Assembly (NCBI GenBank): GCA_033980235.1
Contig: CM067075.1
Coordinates: 22,029,011-22,093,010, forward strand
Reading direction: 5' to 3'
Length of the DNA stretch: 64,000 bases
Source: Diadema setosum
Lineage: Eukaryota > Echinodermata > Echinoidea > Diadematoida > Diadematidae
Both the position numbers and the translations under genes were made by a program. The notes beneath the pieces were generated by a model that saw only the letters and a list, made by a program, of their open reading frames with translations, did not search any database and was not told the DNA's origin. Of this stretch, positions 54,136-64,000 are shown one piece after another (position 1 is the stretch's first letter; each line of letters opens with the position of its first letter).

Positions 54136-54355
54136 GGTCCTAATAAAATGTGGGACCCACCTTTTATTAGGACCACTTTCTTTTATCTCAATAATTTCAA
54201 AACCAATTTTCTTCAAATAAACTCTGAATCCCTCGTAGAAATGTTATGCTCTTTTTATATTCATGTGTAGTAGTTTCAATAGTTATCTCGCAAAAGGTTA
54301 AAATCTGAACCCCACCCCCCCCCCCCATCTCAACCAAAATTGTACCATCCGTTTA
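54136..54355. mobile_element. Family P MITE, right half only
   Basis: Starts at the central hairpin (AATGTGGGACCCACCTTTTA) and continues to TTGTACCATCC. The left half is missing, so this is a truncated copy. Confidence 0.75.
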
Positions 54356-56224
54356 GTGCAGTCATTTTTATTTATTATCTTTTTAAGTCAAAAGGGGCCT
54401 GAGCTTTCGATCCTAGCAACATGCATGTTCGTCAGAGGCAAAATGACAAACAGGCAGGGAAAGCAATCACAAGGACTATACACGCAACAAGAACAGTCAG
54501 GGGGATGGCACAGAAATAAGAAAACAAAAGGGAAGAGTTGGAGGTCATTTTTTTTAATGCAAGTTCTGTATGCAGTAAAAAGACCTTCATCAATAAGTAT
54601 AAAATCTATTTTATGGAACTTTATGCACAGGACGAATGAAAGGTGAGTTCACATGCTATATGCATCACAGAGTTGCCAATTTGTGCTTAATTGATCACAA
54701 CTTAATTTCTTAAAGCATTGATCACAACTGAAAAAAAAAATCTATCAAAACTTTGTTTCACTTTGATCAGAATTTGCTAAAAACTTGTGCTGTTCCGTTC
54801 CTCTCATTTTCTGCTTCTGTTCACACAAACTAATTTTAAGCAACTAGGGGTGGTGAACTTGCCCTTTAAGTGCTTCCTTACATTATGGTGGCCACGTATA
54901 AAAAGACCTATATCCAAACACACACAGAATGTTCGATTTTCACTTTGTTTTGTGTATTGCAGCATTGACTCAACTCGTATAAACATTATTTTGAATGTTA
55001 CACAATATCATGTCATATCACAACTTCCAACCTTCATCGCATGATGTATAAATTTACTATGTCTTTGCTTCTCTCGGCAGTGAATACAGTGTGGAACCAC
55101 CTCTGCCAATAGTTTTTGTTTTCCCCAGAAATTCTCACGGCAAAGTATATTTTTGTATATTCTGGATTTAACAAAAAAAAAAAAAAGTAAGCAAAAGAAG
55201 GGGAAACAGTGAGAATCGAAAGCTGGCGCTCTTTTGGTATCAGGCCGGCCACCATAGAGCCAGTGATCAGGAATGGAAAAAACGTTTTCAGTGGTTGTAG
55301 TCGTGACAACGCAAGAATAAATTGCTCATGGCAAACAGGCATTCGAACTCTCTATGGCACCTGAATACTACGTTGCACTGTTTATTTGTAAAAGTTGATT
55401 GTTCATCACGAGTTATAGCTGTAAGATCATCATCTAAAAAATGTACTATTTGGAAAATGTCGCCATAAATAGTAATGTCATTTTCCACTGATACATCGTG
55501 AGTGTCAAACATGCCAACATTCTGTAATACTAATAGTTTAAAATACTATTATTGTAACGGCTCTTTCAATCAATCACTATAGAGGACATATTTTGAGGAC
55601 AAGCTGTATACTATAGTATAATATATATTTTGGATAAAAGCTACATCTTTCAGTGATTGGTTAAAAGTGTTTTACGAGTGATTATAGTATACAACTATGC
55701 ACTTTTAATAGTACTTTGCACTGCGAGTTTCGAAGTGAATTAGAGGCCTACTTTTGGAGACACCGAGGCCCATATTTTAACCAGACACCCGAAATAAGGG
55801 AGGAATATACTATTTCATTTACGATCCAAAAAAAAAAAAGAAAAAAAAGAAGAAGAAATAAACAAAAGAAGGGGGACATATGAGACCAGAAGTCGTGTAA
55901 CTCTGTGGTCGGTGATGTGACGGACGAAGCATTGCGCGATTTTAAAATTGTTTTGTGATGCACAATTACTTTGTGACATCATTTTTACAAAATAGTGCAC
56001 TGTTTGGAAAATTTCATAAGCATTGACGTCATTTTTAAATGGTGTACAAATGAATGTCAAACAGACCAACACTCTGAAATAGTGGAAGTTATAATATTTT
56101 GGATTAAAAAAAAAAAAAATCTCTAGAAATTGGTTAAAAGAGCTCCATGTGATTTTAGGTATTTCCAGCTATGTCAGAATGTTGGCATGTTTGATACTCC
56201 ATGAAGTATAGTACATGTACATGT

Positions 56225-56271
56225 ATTTGCAAAATGACGTCTGCCTTCTATAAAGACGACATTTTGCAAAT
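56225..56271. repeat. Hairpin ATTTGCAAAATG / CATTTTGCAAAT
   Basis: 17-bp arms with one mismatch around a 13-bp loop, each ending in GACGTC-like sequence. Confidence 0.8.
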
Positions 56272-56370
56272 AATAATACTCCAGTTATTGCAAAATGATG
56301 TCACAAAGCAATTCCAAAGTTGTGCGCAGATGTGTACCCTCACTTTGTGAAATGTAATGATTTTAACAAA

Positions 56371-56779
56371 ACAACTGTGACATCACAAAGCAATTCTAAC
56401 ATCGGGCACTGCGTCGTACCGTCACTTTGTAAAATGTAACGATTTTAACAAAACAACTGTGACATCACAAAGCAATTCTAACATCGGGCACTGCGTCGTA
56501 CCGTCACTTTGTAAAATGTAACGATTTTAAACAAAACAACTGTGACATCACAAAGCAATTCTAACATCGGGCACTGCGTCGTACCGTCACTTTGTAAAAT
56601 GTAACGATTTTAACAAAACAACTGTGACATCACAAAGCAATTCTAACATCGGGCACTGCGTCGTACCGTCACTTTGTAATGTAACGATTTTAACAAAACA
56701 ACTGTGACATCACAAAGCAATTCTAACATCGCGCAGTGCGTCGTACCGTCACTTTGTGAAAATTAATGTAACAATATTC
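56371..56779. repeat. 82-bp tandem array, five units
   Basis: Units begin ACAACTGTGACATCACAAAG at 56371, 56453, 56536, 56618 and 56698 (periods 82, 83, 82, 80). They contain CATCGGGCACTGCGTCGTAC and GTCACTTTGTAAAATGTAAC. Units are nearly identical in the middle and more diverged at the edges (56280-56370 and 56780-56860), as expected for recent unequal exchange. Confidence 0.92.
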
Positions 56780-57929
56780 TTAACGAGACTATTGTGACGC
56801 CACTCTGTGAAATGTAACAATTTTTAACAAAACGATTGTGAACTCTAAAGCAAGTTTACCATCGTGCGCTTGATCCCTTCACAACATCGCATCCACCACA
56901 GGACTTCTCGCCTCGCATTGTTTTCCAGTCCCCCTTCTTTTGTTTAACTTTTTAATCCAAAATATATATGAAACAAATATACTTTGCCTAATCTCGAGTT
57001 TATGGTTAAAACTACAGGCCTCGGTGCCTCGCGCGCGACTATTCACTTCGGGGCTGCGCCCCTCCGTGAATAGTTCGTATGGAGTCAACTCTGCGCACTC
57101 TACCCATATAGTTTTTAACCGCAAACTCTCATGACAAAGTATATTTTGTATAATATATACATCGTAGATAATTATGCGTAAAACTCTTTAATCGATTACG
57201 AGAAGATTAATTTTTGATCCAAAATATAATTACGACTATGATTGGCATGTTTGACTCTCCATGATTTATGATATTTGTGAAATGATGTCGCAAAGCAATT
57301 GTGACATCGAACGCTGCTTCCTAGTCACTTTGTGACTTGTGACTTCTTGCCTCATCCCCCTTTTCAAGTTCAATTTTTTTTTATTCAAAATAGAAAAACA
57401 AGTACTCTGCCTAATTTCGAATTTCTATTAAAGCCACAATATCAGTGCCTTCAAAAGTAGGCTATTCACTTCGGGGCTTCATCCCTCTGTTATAGTAGGC
57501 ATAAATGAAGTGCCAGCAGTCTGATGTGCTATCCATAGGCTTAGGGTTTAGGCCCTCGTCACCTCTGCCATATAGTTTTAATCAGAAACTCTCTAGGCAA
57601 GGTTTATTTTATCCTATAATACATCGAACTTAACGCCAACAGTATAGCTTTATCATTCACCTCCACTTAAATTATTGATATGCCTATACATTCATATGCG
57701 TATTGTGCATTTAGTGACTCTGTGTGCAGCATGTGACATCTGGTGTAGTATTAGTCCTCAACACACAGCAATGGCGGCACTGAAACTTCCAGCATTAATA
57801 TCTTTTGATTGTCCAGTTCTCCTCAAACTTTCACTGATGAAAATGTGCTCTATTGATATTGCTGCATTCTTCCCATTGTAGGCGTATATGCCGCTTGTCT
57901 TCAAAACTATACCTTTGATATTTGCGCAG

Positions 57930-58460
57930 AGACTCCAACCCCAAGCAGTGCCTGCCTCCGATCTCTGGAGATTCTCCCACCTGAAACCCCTAGCAAACTA
58001 ATGAGACACTAACTTAATTGACAAAGCGCACATCACGAGTGCGAAGTCCCTTGTGATGGCCGTGGTCATGGAAGTAGAATTCTTCCCACCTCCCTGATTC
58101 TACATCACTCTTGTGCTATCTCAGGCTTATTTTTCAACATACGATGGCACTAAGTATGTAATAATTCAATTATTCGGATGTTATGTTTTAGCTTTAAAAA
58201 AAAAATCATTTCATATTATTTTATCATAATTATGCAGATGCTACAATAATATACGCTCAACCTCGGATCCCCTTGGATACGTGAAAATTTCAGGTTTTAA
58301 AAAGGTGTTTGGATGGGAGAAAGATCATTTCAAGCTGGAGAAAACACCCCAAGTGGGAAACACAGACTCGAGCCAGGGCGGGAGAACTTATATCTCAAGC
58401 GGGAGAACGGAAGATTTTGCGAAAATGGGCTTTCGGCGGGAGAGTCTCTGTTTGCGACAG
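57930..58460. repeat. CTCCCG-reiterated dispersed repeat, copy 2
   Basis: Starts AGACTCCAACCCCAAGCAG and ends GGGCTTTCGGCGGGAGAGTC. The 58310-58460 part is the reverse complement of about 43610-43745, and 57975-58170 (CACCTGAAACCCCTAGCAAA, TTTTTCAACATACG) of about 43755-43915. It carries extra AT-rich sequence in the middle. Confidence 0.75.
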
Positions 58461-58495
58461 TTATCGCCGTTTATCGCCGTTTATCGCTGTTTATG
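58461..58495. repeat. 10-bp tandem repeat TTATCGCCGT
   Basis: Three units and a half, the third with one change. Confidence 0.85.
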
Positions 58496-58929
58496 GGAAA
58501 CACACGTTGAACTGAAATCTATATTTCTTCTTAAGTAGAAACGAAGAATCCTAAACGTTAAGATATTTCAAATTTTGTTGTACAAAAAATGATCACCGAT
58601 AATTCTTACTTCATCCACATGTGAATTCGCGATTCACTTTTTTAATTGTTTTAGAGTACAAAGTGGCCATGTATAGACTTTCATTCAAAGTTCAAACCTC
58701 TGATTTGGCTTTTCAATGATGTGGTATAAGAACCCTATAATTGAAAGTTATTGAAACATTCATCATGAATAATCATGGAAATTGTCAGAGATTAACAATT
58801 GTTTTACGACATTTGTCAGTTAAGATGATAATCTCAAAGAAAGTGTATCGACAACAATGTGTTTAGGCCTTTTCCTACGTGGACCGAAAGAACTAAACGG
58901 TAGATAAGAGACTACGCGAAGTGGAAATT

Positions 58930-58944
58930 ACCCAGAATGCAGTG
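58930..58944 (+). promoter_or_regulatory. ZNF143/Staf-like promoter motif
   Basis: ACCCAGAATGCAGTG closely matches the core of the ZNF143 (Staf) site found in many animal promoters. It lies in a locally CpG-richer patch 632 bp upstream of the gene 2 ATG. Seen directly: the motif; its function is inferred. Confidence 0.45.
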
Positions 58945-59575
58945 TGCGTATTCCCTGGCAACTGTAAATATGGCGATACCTCGACGGAAAGTGAATTGCA
59001 TAGAATCGTAAATTACTTCACGTATGTCATTCCTCTGAATGACATCGTAGATGCCCCTAATACTGACGAATCGAAGGCCCAAGTTTTCAAATTTGTAAGT
59101 CAGGTCATTTATATATTTGAGGATAACTGGAACAATTATTATCGTTTATTTGTCGACCGGGTTGTGGAATTGCACCCCGCTGCCCGTCGTTTGTACGGCG
59201 ATAGCTGTCATCGTGTGGCGCCGGAGCTCTCGGCTTCTTCGCAGCTCAGGAGCAGTGGCGTAGCTGAAGGACGCAGCTGAGCAGTTCAGCCTACAAATGT
59301 ATTCTACACAACAAAAAGGTCGGACGAATTTAACGGAGAGGACATATGCTTTTGGATTAGAGAACATATTTGTTGTATCACCGGATAAAACAATATTTTG
59401 GTAAAAAATTATATTTGGAGAACTCCATTCGAGAGAATTTCGCAGAATTTCTACTCCACTTCGTCACTCTTGGCAATTTATTTACCGCTGCGCTGTGTGT
59501 GGAGTTGTCCGATCACCCGATGAAACGGATGATTTGAACTGATTCGATCAGAAGTGTTGAGTATCACAAAGGACA
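58945..59575 (+). other. Probable 5' UTR region of gene 2
   Basis: A GTAAGT donor at 59095 and a TTCTTCGCAG acceptor ending at 59244 could define a 150-bp 5' UTR intron. A 119-codon open frame (58921-59280) begins at GTG, has no early ATG and no recognisable domain, so I do not call it a CDS. An in-frame TGA (59558-59560) sits 15 nt before the gene 2 ATG. Confidence 0.35.
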
Positions 59576-59656
59576 ATGACAACTAAATTACAACCCAAAC
59601 CACCTGTGCCTGTGGTAGGGCACATCATTACGGATGAAGAGATGGGCTTGAAGCAG
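59576..59656 (+). CDS. Gene 2 coding exon 1 (27 codons)
   Basis: ATG in context GGACAATGA, ending AAGCAG|GTAAGG. It encodes a Lys/Pro-rich segment then VVGHIITDEEMGLKQ. Phase 0. Confidence 0.6.
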
Positions 59657-62600
59657 GTAAGGTTTTGAATCGGAGATAAAGCTGAGTAATAAAGGTCATG
59701 GCTGAGGAAATTTAGACTTTATAAAATAATGGGCGGTATTGCATCATGAGAATAACACAATTAGACTACTGTAGAGCCACTCTTTTGCAGATGTTAACTT
59801 GTGCATGTTCCTACCGTATCAGTTAGGGAAACCCACTCACAAGGGGGGCCCCTCCTTATAAGTAACCCGTCCCCCTTATAAGTAACCCCGTCCCCCTTCT
59901 TATAAGTAACCCCCGGGGCACCCCTTATAAGGAGTCTCCACGCTTTTTTGCAATGCGACGCGAAAATGAAAGGACTGCGGCAATTCGCTTGATTATGTCC
60001 ATAAAGCTTCACAAGTTTCCTAGTTACTCACGAAATTTGAGCAAAATCGGTTTGAGGCATCACATCTAAAATCATGGATTTAAATGCGATGTCAAACGAC
60101 CCATGCGAATGCTGAAATGCGAGCGATTACTGGCGTGAGTGTCGCCAGGCGCAGCGGCGCGGCAATGCTTGAGTGCAGACGTGGCAACTGAGGGTACTCA
60201 GTACTCCTCACTGACAAACAACTGTCTTGGCGCATCATTGTCAAACCAGACGCACTTTACAGTACGCGTCCGATCCCACAACCTGTCCGGACACCCAATG
60301 ACTGGGTATACAGTTTCTGCTGAGATTGGGCTTCAGGTTTCCAACTTTTTTATGATGATTTTGTTGTTGTTGAGATAATGAGAAACCTAACCTCTATGAA
60401 ATACAAAAGAGCATTTAACATAGTGGTCTAGTAGTAGAACTCTACATAGAATAATTACAAAGTTTATTTGGTGAGATGAAATTGGTTTTGAAATGGCTGA
60501 GATATCAAAAGCAAAGGGAATCTAATAAAAAGTGGGACTCGCCTTTTGTTAGGATCGCTTTGTTTTACTTTGTTTGGGATATCTCAGCCAATACAGATTT
60601 TCATCAAACAAAACTTTGAATTCCGCCTAAAATTGTATGGTCTTTAAAGTAGCATTTCATAATGTGGTTTCTAAGTATCTTGCAAAAAGTTAAAAGCTGA
60701 ATCCTCACTTTAACCAAGTAATACGTAGATCTATGTACGTTGCTAGAGTATCTATTTTTCTAACAGTTACTTGTAATGTTGACATTAATGACAAATTGTA
60801 TCATATCGTACACGTGGAAATCTCAACTCGGTGACAACTGCAAATGACATATTCTACTCTGGACATGTGTGAGCTCATTAACCAACTACCTGCCTTCTAT
60901 TGATCTTAGCATTTAGACACTGGTTCTTGGTTTAGAATATAGACATGGACAGTGGTTCTTCTTTATTTCTCTTGGTACTGGGGGGGGGGGGGTAATGAAC
61001 TTGTTTAAACACATGATGACATAGATTGCCTACACCGTGTATGAATATCCTCTCTGCTTTATCATGGGGTACTTGGTTGAGATCCTCCTGAATACTCCTA
61101 CTGGAATTTTAACTGGAGGTGCTGGAGGGTGGACGTTTAAACAATTATTCCATTAAGTAACATCTTAAATTTAACTGCTCATCATAATGATTTACAAAGC
61201 TATATTACAGAGGCTAGAAGACTGCAATGTACTTGTAGTTGTGCTTGCATTTGACAAGATTACAGATGTATGCTGTAATTTTCCATTTTGTCTGGTTTCT
61301 ATCAAATCCGCACCATGCACATAAAAATAGGTGACTACATACAGTGTACTATGGTATCAAACTACCCTTGTAGAGAACCCTGTTAGTTTTAGTAGCAGGT
61401 TCTGTAAAATATGAATGTTGTTTGTAGGTGTGATGAGCAATGTATAATTGTATATCAATGTAAAATTGACGTATGTACACTAAAGAATATTTTCAACAGT
61501 TATGTTGTGCTGTCGCATCTAAACTTTCAGTTGCTACTCATGCATTATTCCATCAACTTGTAATTACTTTTATTTTCACAGGGCATAAAGATTCAACCAG
61601 TCAATTTTGCTAAGGTCATCAAGCTGTTAACAGATCCACATTCAGTGAGTATTTTATTCTTTGCTGGTCGTTTTATTATGAATTCATTGTCATGTTGATG
61701 AAAGGGAGGAAAAGTAATGTTGAAAATATTATCCCGAAGTAGCATACTTGTACAGTGTATATGGTATGGTATGATGTCTATGACTTCAGAGTCACAGTTG
61801 GGGGGGGGGGGGGGAGAGGGTGAAAGGCAAAAAGAAATCAACTTGTACGCTTCTTGGACTATGTTCAAAAATCAGATTTTCATTTGTGCAGTATTCTGCA
61901 GATGTTATGGCCATATTTAGGAAATAATTTCTTGAAAATGGTTTGCTACTTAAAGTGTTACATGTAGGATATATTTAAACCAACAAAGGGTCCATCTTCA
62001 ACTACTGAGGACTGTATACGCCGTATATTTCGCGAGGTTTTTATTTTCGCGAATTTCGCGAGTCAGGTGCTATTCGCGAAATTAAAGACACGCGAAAATA
62101 TTGACTCTGATCCTGATGTGAATGTGACGTACGCATGTACACTTCTCCGTTTTCAGTACAGGCCTCCACGATCGCGAATTTAACCACACGTGAAATCGTC
62201 GGGAATTCCGGATTCGCGAAAATTTAGACTCGCGAAATATATGGCGTATACAGGACATTGATTATTGCTGCTCTTTAGTCTGCAAACAGTGTGGATTGCA
62301 GAAATTCTAATATATTAAAAGAAATGAGACCCATATTATCTGCATGTAATGAGAATACCTGTCCTGCTTTCAAAATAATGTGCAAGACAATTGCAAATAA
62401 TGCACCACACTGAATTTCTCAGATGTTGTTAAAAAAAACAAAAAACCCTGAAAGCCTCAGTTAGAATGGTGATACAAATACGTCACGAACAAACCAACCA
62501 GTGTCCCAAGTACCCTTAGGTTTATATTTTTTGAATAGTCTGAGAAATTGAAAAAAAAAATGCAGTTTGCAGAACAGATACATGTACAGATTACATGCAT

Positions 62601-62922
62601 TTGAAGGTTAGGAAAATCAATACTTGAAACATACTCGTAGAATGCAGAATCATTGATATTTCACAATGTACAGTGTATAATATGTATCACCAAGGTGTAC
62701 CCAGTATTCAGAACATGTGTCCATGTAGCCCGACCAGACGCCATGCGAACGTGTTGTGTACAGTGACAGGGCCGTGTATAGTTAGTGTCCATGTAGCACA
62801 ATGTATGTACATTGTACACTGTATACAACTGTATTTCTTTCCTTATTTCATTCTAGGTTGCTCTATATGAAAGACACAACCATGCTCTTCAGAGGCTTAT
62901 TCGTCACTTCAATGCTGGCTTT
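59576..62922 (+). CDS. Unrecognised gene 2, three 5' exons (probably partial)
   Basis: Exons 59576-59656, 61582-61644 and 62857-62922 join in phase 0 to 70 codons. The product begins MTTKLQPKPPVPVVGHIITD, continues EEMGLKQGIKIQPVNFAKVI and KLLTDPHS, then VALYERHNHALQRLIRHFNA and GF. No signal peptide or membrane helix is visible. The N-terminus is Lys/Pro-rich; the rest looks helical. I do not recognise the family. The start is supported by an in-frame TGA 15 nt upstream; donors GTAAGG and GTGAGT and acceptors TTTTCACAG and CATTCTAG are good. The third donor (GTATCC) is weak; if it is not used, the frame reads five more codons to TAA at 62938-62940, giving a 75-residue protein. Most likely the gene continues beyond 64000. 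Confidence 0.6.
59846..59935. repeat. Minisatellite, ~20-bp CCCCTTATAAGTAACCC units
   Basis: Four variants of CCCTTATAAGTAACCC follow one another, spaced 17-28 bp apart, in a C-rich context. Confidence 0.85.
60301..60721. mobile_element. Family P palindromic MITE, copy 5 (in gene 2 intron 1)
   Basis: Shares GAGATAATGAGAAACC, GGTTTTGAAATGGCTGAGAT, AGTGGGACTCGCC centre, GGGATATCTCAGCC and GCTGAATCCTCAC with the other copies. Contains a short insertion (about 60419-60450) and decayed ends. Confidence 0.78.
61582..61644 (+). CDS. Gene 2 coding exon 2 (21 codons)
   Basis: TATTTTCACAG acceptor; encodes GIKIQPVNFAKVIKLLTDPH and S; GTGAGT donor. Phase 0 on both sides. Confidence 0.65.
61645..62856 (+). 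other. Gene 2 intron 2
   Basis: Holds a poly-G tract (61800-61812) and a TTTTCGCG-type MITE (62012-62253). No other feature seen. Confidence 0.55.
62012..62253. mobile_element. TTTTCGCG-type MITE, copy 3 (gene 2 intron 2)
   Basis: CTGTATACGCCGTATATTTC at the left and GAAATATATGGCGTATACAG at the right are almost exact inverted repeats. Many TTCGCGA sites inside make it strongly CpG-rich against an AT-rich background. Confidence 0.82.
62857..62922 (+). CDS. Gene 2 coding exon 3 (22 codons; end uncertain)
   Basis: TTCATTCTAG acceptor with a pyrimidine-rich tract; encodes VALYERHNHALQRLIRHFNA and GF. The donor GTATCC is poor, so the exon may run on to TAA at 62938-62940. Confidence 0.6.
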
Positions 62923-64000
62923 GTATCCTTTACTATATAATCCAACTTGATATCATTGAGTGGTCTCATTTTTTCAGGACTCACAAAATATAATCGACTC
63001 ATGAAAAAAGCAGAAAAAGTGAACATATTTATAAAGAAATGAGAATGTGCAAAGATGTGTTGTCTATCTTTGAATAGTTAATTGCCTTTTTAATCACTAC
63101 TTTATATCAGTCAATGATTTAGCAACCAAGTGACAGGAAAAAGATATTAAAGGTGGTAATGCATGTAAATAATCTACAAATTATTTGACATACATTACAT
63201 TCCTGTATTGTCAATTTGCTATTGCCTTTTATAGTCATTTTCATGGTCTTTATATATTAGCTTCCTATCTCTTCACAAACATGATTGAACTATTTCACAT
63301 ACACGTCATTCACCTTTTTTTTGTGACTTTTGTTTTGCTTGTTCGTGCTATAAAAAATGTACTAGTATATTGGAAGCTCACATTATCAGTCATCCGCAAC
63401 TTAGCCAGTTTCTTTCAAAATAAGTTTTTGTACCTTAACTGCACTAGGGTTATGAGCCTGGTTTAATTTTGTTGTCAGAATTATTTTATTGAGCACTGGA
63501 AATGATGGAGGCAGGTTTGTTGAGAAGTAAATTTCCGTCCACTTTTCGTGCATCGTTTGTCATTTTTATGCCTCCGCAACGAAGTGGCCGGAGGCATTAT
63601 GTTTTCGGGTCGTCCGTCCGTCCGTACGTCCGTACGTCCGTCCGTCCTGTTTTGTTTTTGTCGATATCTCAAGAACCGTGTGGTGGTTTTACATCAAACT
63701 TGGTATGAGGGTATATCCTTGGGGGATAATACTTTGTGTGGATTTTAGGGTCACAGGGTCAAAGGTCAAAGGTCACAGGTTATTTTGTGGAAAAAAAAAT
63801 TGAAATTTCATGTTTTTCTCCATATCTCGCAAATGGTTCAAGGTATCTTCATGGAACTTAGTATATATGCTTGTACCGACGGGCAGTGATTATCTAGGGA
63901 AGTTGGGGGTCATGGGTCAAAGGTCAAGGGGGTCAAAGGTCAAGGTCAACTCCTCAAAATAGCACTACTTTCTTTAAAATGCAATATGCCTGAAGGGTTG
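62923..64000. other. Window end: AT-rich DNA, then a repeat
   Basis: No further exon of gene 2 is recognised. 62941-63480 is AT-rich without visible features, followed by the 63570-64000 repeat. Confidence 0.5.
63570..64000 (+). mobile_element. GCCTCCG...CGGAGGC repeat with (GTCC)n and AGGTCA arrays, cut by window end
   Basis: Begins with the hairpin GCCTCCG / CGGAGGC, then GTCCGTCC/GTACGTCC microsatellite (63609-63647), then modules with ATATCTCAAGAACCGTGTGG and ATATCTCGCAAATGGTTCAA, each followed by reiterated GGGTCA/AGGTCA. I recognise this layout as a dispersed repeat common in marine invertebrate genomes; its right end is outside the window. Confidence 0.65.

Larger units (their letters stand above)
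55030..57640. repeat. Complex of diverged direct and inverted repeats
   Basis: GTCAAACATGCCAACATTCTG (55502) is inverted at CAGAATGTTGGCATGTTTGA (about 56176), and GGCATGTTTGACTCTCCATGA recurs at 57243. A block with TTTAATCCAAAATATATATG, CTATTCACTTCGGGGCT and ATATAGTTTT at about 56950-57110 is repeated in diverged form at about 57370-57580. Several sub-blocks share CACAAAGCAATT and TTGTGAAATG. Probably several rounds of foldback insertion and local duplication. No gene seen. Confidence 0.65.
59657..61581 (+). other. Gene 2 intron 1
   Basis: Contains a CCCCTTATAAGTAACCC minisatellite (59846-59935), a family P MITE (60301-60721) and a poly-G run near 60980-60991. I see nothing else. Confidence 0.55.

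Noticed and set aside
56371..56779. CRISPR array
   Set aside because: Units are continuous 82-bp tandem copies with no unique spacers, in a eukaryotic context.
58921..59280. 119-codon ORF as a separate gene
   Set aside because: It starts at GTG without ATG, overlaps the promoter motif, contains a strong GTAAGT donor and shows no known domain. Kept as possible UTR.

Overview
The window is AT-rich eukaryotic DNA with long introns, dense transposon-derived repeats, and only two loci I can support as protein-coding. The ceramide synthase, the palindromic TTAA-flanked and TTTTCGCG-type MITEs, and the many GTACATGTAC motifs suggest a marine invertebrate deuterostome, most likely an echinoderm such as a sea urchin relative. 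That placement is inference; no ribosomal or mitochondrial marker is present.

Gene 1 (minus strand, 48494 to 5447) is a complete ceramide synthase. Eight coding exons with GT/AG junctions and consistent phases join to 1149 nt, a 382-residue protein. It has the N-terminal WFWNERFWLP segment with an NVT glycosylation site, a first membrane helix, the truncated homeobox-like domain typical of most animal ceramide synthases, the TLC/Lag1 catalytic domain with the HH and HD motifs, and an acidic C-terminal tail. It resembles both CERS5/6 and CERS2. The gene covers about 43 kb, and intron 1 alone is 22.3 kb.

Gene 2 (plus strand, from 59576) has three small phase-0 exons (27, 21 and 22 codons) and probably continues past the window. 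I do not recognise the protein. A ZNF143/Staf-like motif about 630 bp upstream marks a likely promoter.

The rest is repeats. Introns 5, 6 and 4 of gene 1 hold a 0.83-kb near-perfect palindrome with seven copies of a TAGCATCGTGA-type motif (8853-9683), MITEs, and a palindrome inserted in TTAGGG-like sequence (21004-21337). Intron 1 holds a TTAA-flanked foldback MITE (23262-24046), a MITE with three internal ~313-bp repeats (24681-25693), a nested foldback (32411-34853) enclosing a 64-bp minisatellite, and an array of alternating ~185-bp units (36665-38310). Between the genes lies a 3.34-kb foldback element with ~690-bp arms and a CTTCAT target duplication (48751-52090), starting only 257 bp upstream of the ceramide synthase start codon. 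Further on are two adjoining MITEs (53418-53719 and 53731-53923) and a repeat complex with an 82-bp tandem array (55030-57640).

No tRNA, rRNA, CRISPR or bacterial operon was seen. The main biological theme is a housekeeping sphingolipid gene whose introns and upstream flank are full of long inverted repeats that could form hairpins in DNA or pre-mRNA.
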